Below are positions 35,084-45,331 of a DNA stretch of 64,000 nt, piece by piece; positions within the stretch are counted from its first letter, which is position 1, and every line of letters begins with the position of its first letter. The translations under genes were made by a program, and so were the position numbers. The notes under the pieces are model-generated. The model made no database searches. It was not told the DNA's origin and was given only the letters and a program-made list of their open reading frames with translations. Origin of the DNA: Halocynthiibacter namhaensis (GTDB lineage Bacteria; Pseudomonadota; Alphaproteobacteria; Rhodobacterales; Rhodobacteraceae); contig NZ_JWIF01000058.1 of NCBI RefSeq assembly GCF_000812685.1, positions 48,056-112,055 on the forward strand. Reading direction: 5' to 3'.

Positions 35084-35984
35084 AGATGTCGCCTTTCAAG
35101 CGCTTGGTACATCCACAAAAGTGCCGTGGCGGCAGAAGCGTCGCTGTGGTGGCAACTGTGCTGCCAGCCGGCGCCTGTGGAGTGATCGCGGATCTGGGCT
35201 TTGCGGGCATTCAGGCGGTCAAGATAACGGTCGCGCAGATCAATTGCACGCAGGGTTTCATGACGCAGCGCACCGGATTTGCTTTCAAATATTGTGCGCC
35301 CTTGCCAGGGGAATGCTTCTTCAGCCGGGTCAAGGATTTGCAAGGTCAGCCCTGTGACACCAGCGGCTGACGCCTGATCTATGGCCTGTGAGAACACCTT
35401 GGGATCATTCAGGAAATCGGAAAGGATCACCAGTTGTGTATTGGGGCGTAAGGTACGCAGATCGGGGCTGGCGAAGTCATCTGCCTCGCCGGTGTTCAAT
35501 GCTTCAAGGGCTTGGGTCATGCGCAGGATTTGCGTGTCGCCGCTGCCCGCAGAAATGTCATCAGAGGGGGTCGCGCCGATCAAACCGAACCGTTCCCCGC
35601 CGCGCTGCAAAAGCATGGCACAGGCCAGGGTCAAAATGGACGCGCGCGTTGATTTTTCGGGGGTGTTTTTGTCGCTGCTGTAACGCATTGAGGCCCCAGG
35701 ATCGACCCAGAACATCACGGTTCGCGCCAGTTGCCATTCCCTTTGGCGGATGAAATTTACGTCTGATTTCGCGGAACGACGCCAATCAACATGACGCAAT
35801 TCATCACTGTCTGTGGCGGGGCGATATTGCCAAAACTCATCCCCTTGGCCCGCGCGCCGGCGACCATGAAGGCCGGGCAGAACGGTTTGGGCCAGACGTT
35901 CAGCGGCGGCCAAAAGCGGTGGCAGGCTTGCCGATATTTCCGCGCCACCCCGGCGCAATGCGCGGGCTGTCACCGGGGGATGAT

Positions 35985-35988
<4 letters not shown>
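35080..35988 (-). CDS. DUF58 domain protein
   Basis: 302 residues. The DUF58 signature region is clear: GRRRAGQGDEFWQYRPATDSDELRHVDWRRSAKS followed by VNFIRQREWQLARTVMFWVD (residues 42-95). A vWA-like domain with ILSDFLNDP completes it. There is no membrane helix. It is expected to bind the MoxR ATPase encoded directly upstream; the two genes overlap by four bases. Confidence 0.93.
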
Positions 35989-37004
<1,016 letters not shown>

Positions 37005-37078
37005 GGTGATATGCCCCCGCTGTGGTTAAGGTCGTAATAGAATATGCGTATTAAAGGCCGGATTGGTGCAAAGAACAA

Positions 37079-37681
37079 ATGACAAAACCAACAAGTGACC
37101 CGAAAACTGCCGCCCCATCGGCGGAAAACCTCGCATCTGCGGTGAAAAAGGCCAGTAAAAAGGGCCCGCCCCCGGTGCATCTGTGGAATCCTGACTTTTG
37201 CGGCGATCTGGATATGCGGATCGCGCGTGATGGGACGTGGTGGTATCTTGGGACGCCCATGGGCCGCAAGGAATTGGTGAAGCTGTTTTCATCGATCATT
37301 CGCAAGGATGGGGACGATTATTTTCTGGTGACGCCCGTTGAAAAAGTCGGAATCACCGTCGATGACGCGCCCTTTGTGGCGATTGATTTTGACGTGACTG
37401 GTGCTGGTGAGGATCAGGTTTTGACCTTCACGACCCATGTGGATGATGTGGCGGTGGCGGGCCCCGAAAACCCCATTCGTGTGGCGCGTGATCCCGAAAC
37501 TGGCGAACCATCACCCTATGTTTTGATCCGGGCGAATTTGGAAGCGCTTATTGATCGCAAAAGCTTTTATCGGCTGGTGGACATTGGCGCGCATAAAGAT
37601 CTGGACGGTGAAAGCTGGTTTGGGCTGTGGTCGTCTGGGCAGTTTTTCCCGGTTATTCCTTCAACAGAACTGGACGTTTAG
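37079..37681 (+). CDS. DUF1285 family protein
   Basis: 200 residues. It has an Ala/Lys-rich N-terminus, then the family core PVHLWNPDFCGDLDMRIARDGTW, YLGTPMGRKELVKLFSSIIRKDGD and DDYFLVTPVEKVGI. The fold is small and strand-rich without membrane segments; function is unknown. Its stop codon directly touches the ATG of hyi, so the two are cotranscribed. Confidence 0.92.
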   Translation: MTKPTSDPKTAAPSAENLASAVKKASKKGPPPVHLWNPDFCGDLDMRIARDGTWWYLGTPMGRKELVKLFSSIIRKDGDDYFLVTPVEKVGITVDDAPFVAIDFDVTGAGEDQVLTFTTHVDDVAVAGPENPIRVARDPETGEPSPYVLIRANLEALIDRKSFYRLVDIGAHKDLDGESWFGLWSSGQFFPVIPSTELDV

Positions 37682-38416
37682 ATGCCTCGTTTTTGTGCGA
37701 ATTTAACGATGTTGTTTCAAGAAATCCCCTTGGCAAAACGGTTTCAAGCGGCGGCGGATGCCGGGTTTGATGCGGTGGAATTGCTTTGGCCTGATGAGGC
37801 CGAGGAAAGCCCCGAAGAACTGGCCCGTCTTGCCCAGAATGCGGATCTTGAATTTGCCTTGATGGACACGCCACGCGGCGAAACCTGGGGCATTGCGGCC
37901 CAGGCAGATCAGCAGATTGCGTTTCTCAGTCAGATGGTGAAAACCATTGATATGGCTGACATATTGGACGCAACACATGTGCATGTCATGGCGGGTTTGG
38001 CCGGTGATGACGCCAGTGATGTTCTGACTGAAAACCTGATCCAGGCCTGCGACATGGAGCCCTATCAAAGCTTTGTCATTGAACCGATCAGCCCCCAAGC
38101 CGTGCCCGGATACGGGCTGAACAGTTTTGATCAAGCGGCAAAGATTTTGGCAAAAGTAGATCGCCCAAATGCCGGAATGTTGCTGGATACATTTCATGCG
38201 ATGAACATGGGGCATGATCCGTTGCAGCTTTGGAGAAAGCACGGCGATCTGATCCAACATATTCAAGTGAGCGGGTACCCCAAACGTCATGAACCTGTGG
38301 ATGGCTATGATTTCCCAGCATTTTTCAAAGCCTTGGATAAAGCGGACTATGAGGGCGTTGTCAGCGGTGAATACAACCCCAAGGGTGAAACCAAAGACGG
38401 ATTGCGGTGGTTCTAA
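37682..38416 (+). CDS. hyi: Hydroxypyruvate isomerase-like TIM-barrel protein
   Basis: 244 residues, slightly shorter than the usual 255-260. The AP-endonuclease-2/xylose-isomerase barrel shows PRFCANLTMLFQEIPLAKRF at the start, VIEPISPQAVPGYGL (metal Glu), MLLDTFHAMNMG, HIQVSGYPKRHEP and GEYNPKGET. Hyi interconverts hydroxypyruvate and tartronate semialdehyde in glyoxylate metabolism, which fits the glycolate oxidase operon 8 kb away. Metal-binding Glu, Asp, His and Glu positions appear intact. Confidence 0.9.
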   Translation: MPRFCANLTMLFQEIPLAKRFQAAADAGFDAVELLWPDEAEESPEELARLAQNADLEFALMDTPRGETWGIAAQADQQIAFLSQMVKTIDMADILDATHVHVMAGLAGDDASDVLTENLIQACDMEPYQSFVIEPISPQAVPGYGLNSFDQAAKILAKVDRPNAGMLLDTFHAMNMGHDPLQLWRKHGDLIQHIQVSGYPKRHEPVDGYDFPAFFKALDKADYEGVVSGEYNPKGETKDGLRWF

Positions 38417-38444
38417 CCCTCCTGACATAATGCTGTCAGGAGGG
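38417..38444. terminator. Hairpin after hyi, terminator-like
   Basis: CCCTCCTGACA (38417-38427) pairs perfectly with TGTCAGGAGGG (38434-38444) over a 6-base loop, directly after the hyi stop. There is no T run, so it may slow decay or end transcription only partly. Confidence 0.6.
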
Positions 38445-38482
38445 GGCTGTCATAAGGCGCGTAGAAACTGAAAGGACGGCTT

Positions 38483-38869
38483 ATGACCACTGCAAACTTC
38501 AAACCTCAAAACGCCCTCGTTTGGGCCGAGATCCCTGTGACCAACCTGGAAAACGCCATCGCGTTTTATGGGGCTGTGTTCCAATATGATCTAGAAAAGA
38601 TGGATATGGGGCCAAATATGATTGCCCTCATCCCAACGGCGGACGGCCAGGGCGTGGCCGCGAATATCTATGAAGGCAAACCCGCAAAGGACGGGTCCGG
38701 TGCGACGTTGCATCTGGCGGTTCCTGACAATGTTGAAGATGCCGCCACACGTTTCAAAGCCGCAGGTGGTGAAGTTCTGGCGGGGGATCCGGTGGTTATT
38801 CCTGCTGGGCGTTTCGTCTATGGTATTGATCCTGATGGAAATTCCATCGGGTTGTTTGAAGGGAATTAA
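38483..38869 (+). CDS. VOC family protein (glyoxalase-like)
   Basis: 128 residues with GAAAGGA upstream of the ATG. A two-module VOC fold: WAEIPVTNLENAIAFYGAVF, then LHLAVPDNVEDAATRFKAAGGEV and YGIDPDGNSIGLFEGN. The metal ligand pattern is partial, so it may bind rather than convert its ligand. It is followed 3 bp later by a WYL regulator gene, which suggests a small sensing unit. Confidence 0.92.
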   Translation: MTTANFKPQNALVWAEIPVTNLENAIAFYGAVFQYDLEKMDMGPNMIALIPTADGQGVAANIYEGKPAKDGSGATLHLAVPDNVEDAATRFKAAGGEVLAGDPVVIPAGRFVYGIDPDGNSIGLFEGN

Positions 38870-38872
38870 CCC

Positions 38873-39559
38873 ATGCGGCGTGCGGACCGACTGTTTCAGA
38901 TTGTGCAATATTTGCGCGGTGGTCGCCTGACCACGGCGCGGATGCTGGCGGATCGTTTGGAAGTTTCGGACCGCACTATTTACCGTGATATTGCGGATTT
39001 GATCGGTTCCGGCGTGCCAATTGATGGCGAAGCCGGGGTCGGTTATTTGATGCGCGACGGCTATGATCTGCCGCCGCTTATGTTCACCCATAAGGAAATC
39101 ACGGCGCTGGTGGCGGGCGCGCGTTTGATCAAGGCTTGGGGTGGTGCCGAAATGGCCGCCGCCGCCGAAGAAGCACTTGTGAAAATCAACGCCGTGTTGC
39201 CGGATCGGGATCGTGTTCATGCCGAGGCCGTGCCTATTCATGCGCTATCGTCACCCGGTTTGGATGATGACGTGCGCGCGCGGATTGATCAGATCGAGAC
39301 CGCCTGTGACAGAAAGCTGCGCTTATCGCTTGCTTACGCCGACGTTGAAGGGGCGCAAACCACGCGCATTATCCGCCCGCTGGGCCTGTGGTTTTGGGGC
39401 AAGGTCTGGACGATTGTTGGCTGGTGCGAGCTGCGCGAAGATTTCCGCATGTTCCGCCTTGATCGCATACGCGGGCTGAGTGAAGGTGAACGGTTCCGGG
39501 ATGAACGCGGCAAGCGATTGGTGGATTTCTATGCACTGATGGATAAAGAGTGCCCCTAG
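38873..39559 (+). CDS. YafY-type HTH/WYL transcriptional regulator
   Basis: 228 residues. The N-terminal HTH_11 region reads RLFQIVQYLRGGRLTTARM and LEVSDRTIYRDIADLIGSGV (residues 6-55). A WYL domain follows from about 130 (IIRPLGLWFWGKVWTIVGWC, FRMFRLDRIRGL). WYL domains sense ligands, often nucleic acids or small molecules. The gene is in an operon with the VOC gene 3 bp upstream. Confidence 0.93.
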   Translation: MRRADRLFQIVQYLRGGRLTTARMLADRLEVSDRTIYRDIADLIGSGVPIDGEAGVGYLMRDGYDLPPLMFTHKEITALVAGARLIKAWGGAEMAAAAEEALVKINAVLPDRDRVHAEAVPIHALSSPGLDDDVRARIDQIETACDRKLRLSLAYADVEGAQTTRIIRPLGLWFWGKVWTIVGWCELREDFRMFRLDRIRGLSEGERFRDERGKRLVDFYALMDKECP

Positions 39560-39667
39560 GAAAATTTCTAAGAATTCATGCATCTTTAGATTGAAAGCCA
39601 TCAACAAGCGTGCAACGTATAAACACATATAATTCGCCATTTGCATCCCACTTCAAAGCTACGATAA

Positions 39668-40261
39668 ATGATCATCCCTGCCCTATTGTTCCTGCTGTCT
39701 CTCGCCGGTGTTTGTGTTGCTTTTTTGCTGCCTGGTTGGTCCGATTTGGGCCTGGTGGCCTTGCCGTCCGCAATTGCGAGCGCAATACTTTTGTTGCGCG
39801 CCGCCTTTGCCAGACCACCTCAGAACCCTCAAAAATGGATCGTGATGGATGGGTCCAACGTGATGTATTGGAACGGTGAAACGCCACAAATTCAAACCGT
39901 GAAGGATGTGGTGCAGAAGCTCAGGGAACTTGGCTTTACCGTTGGGGTGATGTTTGACGCAAATGCTGGTTATCTACTTGAACACCAATATATTCACGAT
40001 CAACGCATGGGGCGTATGTTGGGATTGCCGACGGATCAAATCATGGTTGTCCCCAAAGGCACCCCCGCCGATCCCTATATTTTGCAAGCCGCACGCGACC
40101 TGGGCACACGGATCGTAACCAATGACCGCTTTCGCGACTGGGCACAGGATTATCCCGAAGTTGCTGATCCCGGCCACCTTATCAAGGGCGGGTACAGATC
40201 AGGAAAGCTTTGGTTGGATTTGGACAAGGCCAAAGATGTTGCGTCAATGTCTGACGCATAA
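39668..40261 (+). CDS. Membrane-anchored NYN/Zc3h12a-type ribonuclease-like protein
   Basis: 197 residues. Two hydrophobic segments (about 2-22 and 25-47) anchor the N-terminus. The rest is a PIN-like NYN domain with IVMDGSNVMYWNGETP (acidic Asp59), VGVMFDANAGYLLEH, VPKGTPADPYILQAA and IVTNDRFRDW. The aspartates that hold the metal in Zc3h12a-like nucleases are all present, so RNA cleavage at the inner face of the membrane is plausible. It is a single gene. Confidence 0.82.
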   Translation: MIIPALLFLLSLAGVCVAFLLPGWSDLGLVALPSAIASAILLLRAAFARPPQNPQKWIVMDGSNVMYWNGETPQIQTVKDVVQKLRELGFTVGVMFDANAGYLLEHQYIHDQRMGRMLGLPTDQIMVVPKGTPADPYILQAARDLGTRIVTNDRFRDWAQDYPEVADPGHLIKGGYRSGKLWLDLDKAKDVASMSDA

Positions 40262-40403
40262 GTTCGAACCTGATCCCAAGCGCACGTTGGACCACATGAT
40301 TGCTTGTACATCACTGTGATTTTGCCTGCGGTCTTCCACCACAGTTCATGCTTCCCTAGGCGTAAGGTATACCGCCGGCACTTGGTATCATAGTGAGTTC
40401 CCC

Positions 40404-40820
40404 ATGCCCCATACGCATCCCTTTTTCGAGAGCCGTCAAAAGCCGCTTGCCTTGGTAGCCGCGCTTTATGTGTTGTTTTTGGTCTTATCCCACTGGCAAT
40501 TGCCCCCCGTGCATGTCTGGATCATCGCGGCGTTCTTTTCCATCATCATGAATTTCACCTATGTGACCGAGGCCTTAAAACAGCCCAAACACATCAAGAT
40601 CGAAGCCCTGATTGCGACAGTGTTGATCACCGCGTCCATCCTAGGGGTTTTCGTTGCTCCGATCTTTGTGATCGCGGCCATTTTCAGCCACGGCGTTTGG
40701 GATATTGCCAAGCACCGGGGGGCGGGAGTGCCGTTTTTCAGTTGGTATACGCTCAGTTGTTTTACGGTCGACACGCTATATAGCGTCAGTTTGTTGGCCT
40801 ATTGGGTGCAGGTCAGCTAA
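40404..40820 (+). CDS. Four-helix membrane protein
   Basis: 138 residues with four membrane segments (about 16-31, 37-54, 67-94, 110-134). FSHGVWDIAKHRGAGVPFFSWY near the end carries conserved-looking His and Trp residues that recall DUF6010-like proteins, but I am not certain. There is no partner gene; nth follows 51 bp later. Confidence 0.7.
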   Translation: MPHTHPFFESRQKPLALVAALYVLFLVLSHWQLPPVHVWIIAAFFSIIMNFTYVTEALKQPKHIKIEALIATVLITASILGVFVAPIFVIAAIFSHGVWDIAKHRGAGVPFFSWYTLSCFTVDTLYSVSLLAYWVQVS

Positions 40821-40871
40821 ACGTCCGCTAAACACTGGACCCCTGCCCCACATCCGGGCATAAAACCGGGC

Positions 40872-41537
40872 ATGACTTCTAGCCCAGCCAAACCCGCCAA
40901 GCAAATGTCCTATCCCGTGTTGAAGGAGATCTTCACGCGGTTTCGAGACCTTGAACCTGAACCCAAGGGCGAACTCGATCACACCAACGCCTATACATTG
41001 GTGGTCGCTGTCGCCTTATCCGCGCAGGCGACGGATGTGGGGGTGAATAAGGCGACGAAGGAATTGTTTAAGGTCGCGGATACGCCGCAGAAAATGTTGG
41101 ATCTGGGGATTGATGCCCTGACGGATCACATCAAAACCATTGGCTTGTTTCGCCAAAAAGCCAAGAACGTCATGAAAACCGCACAAATCCTTGTGGATGA
41201 ATATGGCGGTGAAGTTCCATCAAGCCGGGCCGCTTTGGTCAGCCTGCCAGGGGTTGGGCGCAAGACCGCGAATGTCGTGTTGAACATGTGGTTCAAACAA
41301 CCGGCGCAAGCGGTGGACACGCATATTTTCCGCATTGGTCATCGCAGCGGTATTTGCCCTGGTAAAGATGTGGACGTTGTGGAACGTGCGATAGAAGACA
41401 ACATCCCCGCCGAATTTCAACATCACGCCCATCATTGGTTGATCCTGCATGGACGTTATGTTTGTAAGGCGCGTAAACCAATGTGCAGCAATTGCGTGAT
41501 ACGTGATCTCTGCCTGTTTGAAGATAAAAACCTGTAA
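40872..41537 (+). CDS. nth: Endonuclease III
   Basis: 221 residues. The helix-hairpin-helix SLPGVGRKTANVVLNMWF and catalytic Asp in AVDTHIFRIGHRSG are intact. The C-terminal 4Fe-4S loop has C-x6-C-x2-C-x5-C (CKARKPMCSNCVIRDLC). It is a DNA glycosylase/AP-lyase that removes oxidised pyrimidines in base-excision repair. Adenosine kinase follows 21 bp later. Confidence 0.97.
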   Translation: MTSSPAKPAKQMSYPVLKEIFTRFRDLEPEPKGELDHTNAYTLVVAVALSAQATDVGVNKATKELFKVADTPQKMLDLGIDALTDHIKTIGLFRQKAKNVMKTAQILVDEYGGEVPSSRAALVSLPGVGRKTANVVLNMWFKQPAQAVDTHIFRIGHRSGICPGKDVDVVERAIEDNIPAEFQHHAHHWLILHGRYVCKARKPMCSNCVIRDLCLFEDKNL

Positions 41538-41558
41538 CCCGTAAAACCGGAGACCCCG

Positions 41559-42551
41559 ATGAGCAAGAAATACAAAGTCGTAGGCATTGGTAATGCTATT
41601 GTTGATGTGCTGACCCAATGTGATGACACGTTCCTTGACCATATGGGGATCGAAAAAGGCATTATGCAGCTGGTTGAAAAAGACCGCGCAGAGACGCTTT
41701 ACGGTGCGATGGAAACACGTGTTCAGGCGCCTGGTGGTTCCGTTTGCAACACTTTGGCGGCGCTTGGTGCCTTGGGTCTGGATACCGCTTTGATTGGCCG
41801 CGTGCGCGATGATGCATTGGGCCGGTTCTATGTGGAAGGCACCGAAGCGGGCGGCACGGCGTTTGTGAACCCACCGGTGACAGACAGCGATCTGCCGACC
41901 TCGCGTTCCATGATTTTTGTGTCACCAGATGGTGAGCGTTCCATGAACACTTACCTCGGTATTTCTGCGGATATCAGCCCGGCGGATGTGTCTGAGGCCG
42001 TCGCATCTGATGCGGAATATATCTTCTTGGAAGGCTATTTGTTTGACAAGCCAGAAGGCAAAGCAGCCTTTACAGCGGCGGCGAAAGCCTGTCGTTCCAC
42101 TGGCGGTAAAACCGGGATTTCCCTATCTGACCCCTTCTGTGTGGATCGTCACCGCGATGATTTCCGCCGTTTGGTCAAGGACGAATTGGACTTCGTTCTG
42201 GGCAATGAAGAAGAATGGTGTTCGCTGTACGAGCAAGAGAACGTCGTTGACGCTTTGGAAATGGCCCGCAAGGAATGTGAACTGGTTGTTTGCACCCGTT
42301 CCGGCGACCCCGTGATTGCCATCCGTGGTGACGAGAAAGTCGAGATCCCAGTTGAGCGCGTCACGCCCGTGGATGCAACGGGTGCAGGTGACATGTTCGC
42401 CGCTGGCTTCCTTTATGGTCTGGCAACAGGTCAAACACTTGAAACATGTGGTAAAATGGGCACCACGGCCGCTGCGGAATGTATCCGTCACATCGGCCCA
42501 CGCCCCAAAAACGACATGAAGACAATTTTTCAATCAGCTGGCCTGATTTGA
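41559..42551 (+). CDS. PfkB-family adenosine kinase
   Basis: 330 residues. PfkB signatures: VVGIGNAIVDVL at the start, APGGSVCNTLAALGALGL (signature 1) and TPVDATGAGDMFAAGFLYGLATG (signature 2, with the catalytic Asp). The sequence is closest to alphaproteobacterial adenosine kinases, which phosphorylate adenosine to AMP. It is likely cotranscribed with nth and ends before a hairpin. Confidence 0.93.
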   Translation: MSKKYKVVGIGNAIVDVLTQCDDTFLDHMGIEKGIMQLVEKDRAETLYGAMETRVQAPGGSVCNTLAALGALGLDTALIGRVRDDALGRFYVEGTEAGGTAFVNPPVTDSDLPTSRSMIFVSPDGERSMNTYLGISADISPADVSEAVASDAEYIFLEGYLFDKPEGKAAFTAAAKACRSTGGKTGISLSDPFCVDRHRDDFRRLVKDELDFVLGNEEEWCSLYEQENVVDALEMARKECELVVCTRSGDPVIAIRGDEKVEIPVERVTPVDATGAGDMFAAGFLYGLATGQTLETCGKMGTTAAAECIRHIGPRPKNDMKTIFQSAGLI

Positions 42552-42563
42552 TGATAAAATTCA

Positions 42564-42602
42564 GATCGGCGGGGTATCTCTGTGTCCCGCCGGTCTGTTG
42601 TT
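42564..42602 (+). terminator. Terminator-like hairpin after adenosine kinase
   Basis: GATCGGCGGG (42564-42573) pairs with CCCGCCGGTC (42586-42595), one pair being G-T, and is followed by TGTTGTT. Confidence 0.6.
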
Positions 42603-42713
42603 AATGCGATGTAAGCAATTATGCTGGACCGCATATGCCGTTCCAACACGCTGCTTATTCGCGCAGGTATAGATGTAAAAGTTTTGATGTTACCCATAAG
42701 GACGCGCAGGATC

Positions 42714-43100
42714 ATGAAATTCCACACGGCTTGGATGTTGCCCTTGGCAATCTTAATTTCCGCCTGCAGCACCCCACGCGAACGCTGTGAGGCAAGTGCC
42801 TCTGAAGAATTGCTGCGGGTTGAAAGCCTTATTTCGCAGCTCGAACTGGATATTGGTCGGGGATATCGGGTCGAGCAGGAATTGCGACCAGGGTTTGAGC
42901 TGCGCTTTTGTCATGATGTGAACAACAGCCTGCGCTGGTGCAATCATCACGTCACACGCGTTTCTGACAAGGAAGTCGCGATTGATCCGCTGGCGGAACA
43001 GCGCAAACTTGACGGTTTAAACGCCCGTCGGGATGTTCTGGTTCAGGAATACGGCGCGGCTTTGGCACGCTGCACCGCAGAGTTCCCCGCAGAAGATTAA
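42714..43100 (+). CDS. Small lipoprotein
   Basis: 128 residues from ATG 42714, with AGGA upstream. The lipobox ISAC (LAILISACSTPRER) puts the lipidated Cys near residue 18. The mature part is helical with four further cysteines (RCEAS, LRFCHD, RWCNHH, ARCTAEF) that may form two disulfides in the periplasm. Family unknown. Its stop codon abuts that of the converging SDR gene. Confidence 0.75.
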   Translation: MKFHTAWMLPLAILISACSTPRERCEASASEELLRVESLISQLELDIGRGYRVEQELRPGFELRFCHDVNNSLRWCNHHVTRVSDKEVAIDPLAEQRKLDGLNARRDVLVQEYGAALARCTAEFPAED

Positions 43101-43907
43101 TCAATGCGCAGGGACAGCGACCGGGTCAATCAATGTGCGCCCACCATCAACGTTCAAGACCTGCCCCGTCACAAATGCCGAACTTTCAGAGGCAAAAAAC
43201 TGCGCGACTTCTGCAACTTCGCTGGGGGGCGCTATGCGGCCCATCGGCGTATGTGACACGATCTCGGCGCGGTAATTGTCGTTGGCTTTCAGTTCATTCA
43301 GCAGACTGGTGCTCAGCACAGAACCAATCGCAACCGCGTTCACACGGATACGTTCTGGCGCAAGTGCGACCGCCAAAGTCCGGGTCATTTGTTCCAATGC
43401 TGCGGCGCTCATGGAATAGGCAAGCAAGGCTGGATGGGTGTGGCGTGCCGCAATCGAGCTAAGGTTAATGATCGACCCCAAGCAGTTCTGATCCTGCGCA
43501 TCACCATCCGATTGCGCGATCATACGTTTTGCGACCGCTTGGCTGAGGCGAAGGGAACACATAAGGTTCTGATCCATCAGCTCGGCAACCATATCTTCTT
43601 TTGGTTCCAGCGGGTTGGATGGTTCAACTTGGCGGGCCGCATTCACAAGGATGTCCACCCGATCAAAGGCATCAATCGTGGCAGACAGCAGGTTCGCGAT
43701 GGTCAGTTTCTTGCGCAAATCGCCAGCGAACCAGCGCACATTGCTGTCCTCAGAGATCTCGCCCAACTCGTCACGCAACTTGCTTTCGTCACGATCGGCA
43801 AAGACAACATTTGCGCCGGCCGCAGTAAAATGGCGGGCAATGGCGAGGCCGACGCCGTTGGCGGCCCCGGTGACAATCGCGGTTTTACCGGAAATCGAAA
43901 ATGACAT
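43101..43907 (-). CDS. Short-chain dehydrogenase-like protein lacking the catalytic lysine
   Basis: 268 residues. The Rossmann TGAANGVG motif and NAARQ (NNAG position) are present, and the Ser (NLSSIAARH) and Tyr of the active site can be seen. The classical YxxxK reads YSMSA, so Lys is replaced by Ala; the rest of that helix (AALEQMTRTLAVALAPERIR) is normal. The end VTGQVLNVDGGRTL matches classical SDRs. Either activity is lost or altered, or the protein serves another role. Confidence 0.88.
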   Translation of the reverse strand: MSFSISGKTAIVTGAANGVGLAIARHFTAAGANVVFADRDESKLRDELGEISEDSNVRWFAGDLRKKLTIANLLSATIDAFDRVDILVNAARQVEPSNPLEPKEDMVAELMDQNLMCSLRLSQAVAKRMIAQSDGDAQDQNCLGSIINLSSIAARHTHPALLAYSMSAAALEQMTRTLAVALAPERIRVNAVAIGSVLSTSLLNELKANDNYRAEIVSHTPMGRIAPPSEVAEVAQFFASESSAFVTGQVLNVDGGRTLIDPVAVPAH

Positions 43908-43963
43908 GGTTCATCCGTGTTGTGATTCTAAGGAGCGTTTCAACAAGCTGAGCTTATGCGAAT

Positions 43964-44971
43964 TTATCGTTTGGCACGAGAGCGCGTATTGGGGATCATC
44001 GCTTTGAGCACTTTAAAGCCACTTTCCAGCACCACCTGATCCACGGTGCGGAAGTGTTCTTTCAGCGTTGCCTCATAGGGAAGGCCCTGATTTGCAACGA
44101 CCCAAAGCGTGCCTTTTGGTGTCAGCAGCTCAGCGGCATTGGTCAAAAATGCTTGGCCCAACGTGGGTTCAGCGGCGCGTCCCACATGGAAAGGCGGGTT
44201 GGTTACGACCACATCCACGGGCTCGGACAATCTGATTGACCGCGCATCCCCCCAGTGAAATTTCGCACGCGGATCTGTGATGTTTTTCTGGGCGCAGTCC
44301 AAAGCAGTCTTGCTGGCTTCGATGATATGTACGGTTTCGATATCAGGGTTTTGCAACATACCCGCCGACAAATACCCCCAGCCCGCACCAAGATCCGCGA
44401 TACGGCGGCCCGGGCGTGACGGCAAAACAGAGGCCAGCACAGACGAGCCCTTGTCAATTTTGCTTTCTGAAAACACGCCGGGTGCAGTTGTGAACCCATC
44501 AGGGCCAGGCGCCATGCCTGCGTGCCATGACGTGAAGGCTTCGCCGCGTTGCGCCACGGGCAACAGGATAAATAGTTTGCCATGTGCGCGTGAAAACGCG
44601 TCAGATGTCGGCGTCAACTTTCTGGTGGCTTTCAGGATGCTCTCGATCCCGGAAGTCTTATTGCCGTCAATCGCGATCGGCCCGGTGACGCGGGCACAGG
44701 CCTCGGCCACCCATTTGCGGGCCAGGCTTTTGGACCGAGGCATGCAAATCACCGCCGCCGCGGCCTGATCGGGCAGTTGCTGTTGCACACGAAAACCTTG
44801 GGCTTTGCGCATTTCGACGTTGGGATAAAAGTCGTCGATAATGATCACACGATCTTTGGGCAGGGTCGACAGATCGGCCTCAGTCTCTGGTGCAAAAATC
44901 AAAATGTCGCCATCTTCAGGCAACAGGAAAAGACCGCTTTCTAGCGCGGAGGGAAGTCTGGCAGACAGCAT
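43964..44971 (-). CDS. RsmC-like class I methyltransferase
   Basis: 335 residues. The C-terminal half has the MTS domain: RIADLGAGWGYLSAGML (SAM site), DWGD-type GDARSIRL and the substrate motif VVTNPPFHVGRAAEP. The N-terminal half resembles the inactive domain of RsmC, which methylates G1207 of 16S rRNA; other small-subunit rRNA guanines remain possible. It lies 6 bp downstream of clpS on the same strand. Confidence 0.87.
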   Translation of the reverse strand: MLSARLPSALESGLFLLPEDGDILIFAPETEADLSTLPKDRVIIIDDFYPNVEMRKAQGFRVQQQLPDQAAAAVICMPRSKSLARKWVAEACARVTGPIAIDGNKTSGIESILKATRKLTPTSDAFSRAHGKLFILLPVAQRGEAFTSWHAGMAPGPDGFTTAPGVFSESKIDKGSSVLASVLPSRPGRRIADLGAGWGYLSAGMLQNPDIETVHIIEASKTALDCAQKNITDPRAKFHWGDARSIRLSEPVDVVVTNPPFHVGRAAEPTLGQAFLTNAAELLTPKGTLWVVANQGLPYEATLKEHFRTVDQVVLESGFKVLKAMIPNTRSRAKR

Positions 44972-44977
44972 AAAATT

Positions 44978-45331
44978 TTACTCTTTTTCCATGGTGCATT
45001 GAAGCGGGTGTTGATTCTGGCGCGCCGCTTCCATGACTTGTGCAACTTTGGTTTCTGCGATTTCGCGGGTGTAGGTCCCAACGACCGCCAAACCTTTCTT
45101 ATGTACAATCAGCATGATCTCAAAGGAGGCGGCGTGATCCAAGCTGAAGTAGCGTTCGAGAATATGTACGACAAATTCCATCGGCGTGTAATCATCGTTT
45201 AACAACATGACCTTATACATCGGTGGACGTTGCGTTTTCGGTTTGGTTCGGGTCAGCGTGCCGACGTCACCATCCGCGTCATCCCCGCCGTCATCCGATG
45301 ACATCACTGTCATCAGTCGTTCTGCGTTCAT
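44978..45331 (-). CDS. clpS: ATP-dependent Clp protease adaptor ClpS
   Basis: 117 residues from ATG 45331 (45313 and 45304 are in-frame alternatives). An acidic disordered start is followed by the ClpS fold: [40 protein letters not shown] and [14 protein letters not shown]. The NDD and hydrophobic pocket residues that bind N-degrons are present. ClpS hands N-end-rule substrates to ClpA/ClpP. The long upstream extension of the frame is not supported. Confidence 0.96.
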   Translation of the reverse strand: MNAERLMTVMSSDDGGDDADGDVGTLTRTKPKTQRPPMYKVMLLNDDYTPMEFVVHILERYFSLDHAASFEIMLIVHKKGLAVVGTYTREIAETKVAQVMEAARQNQHPLQCTMEKE

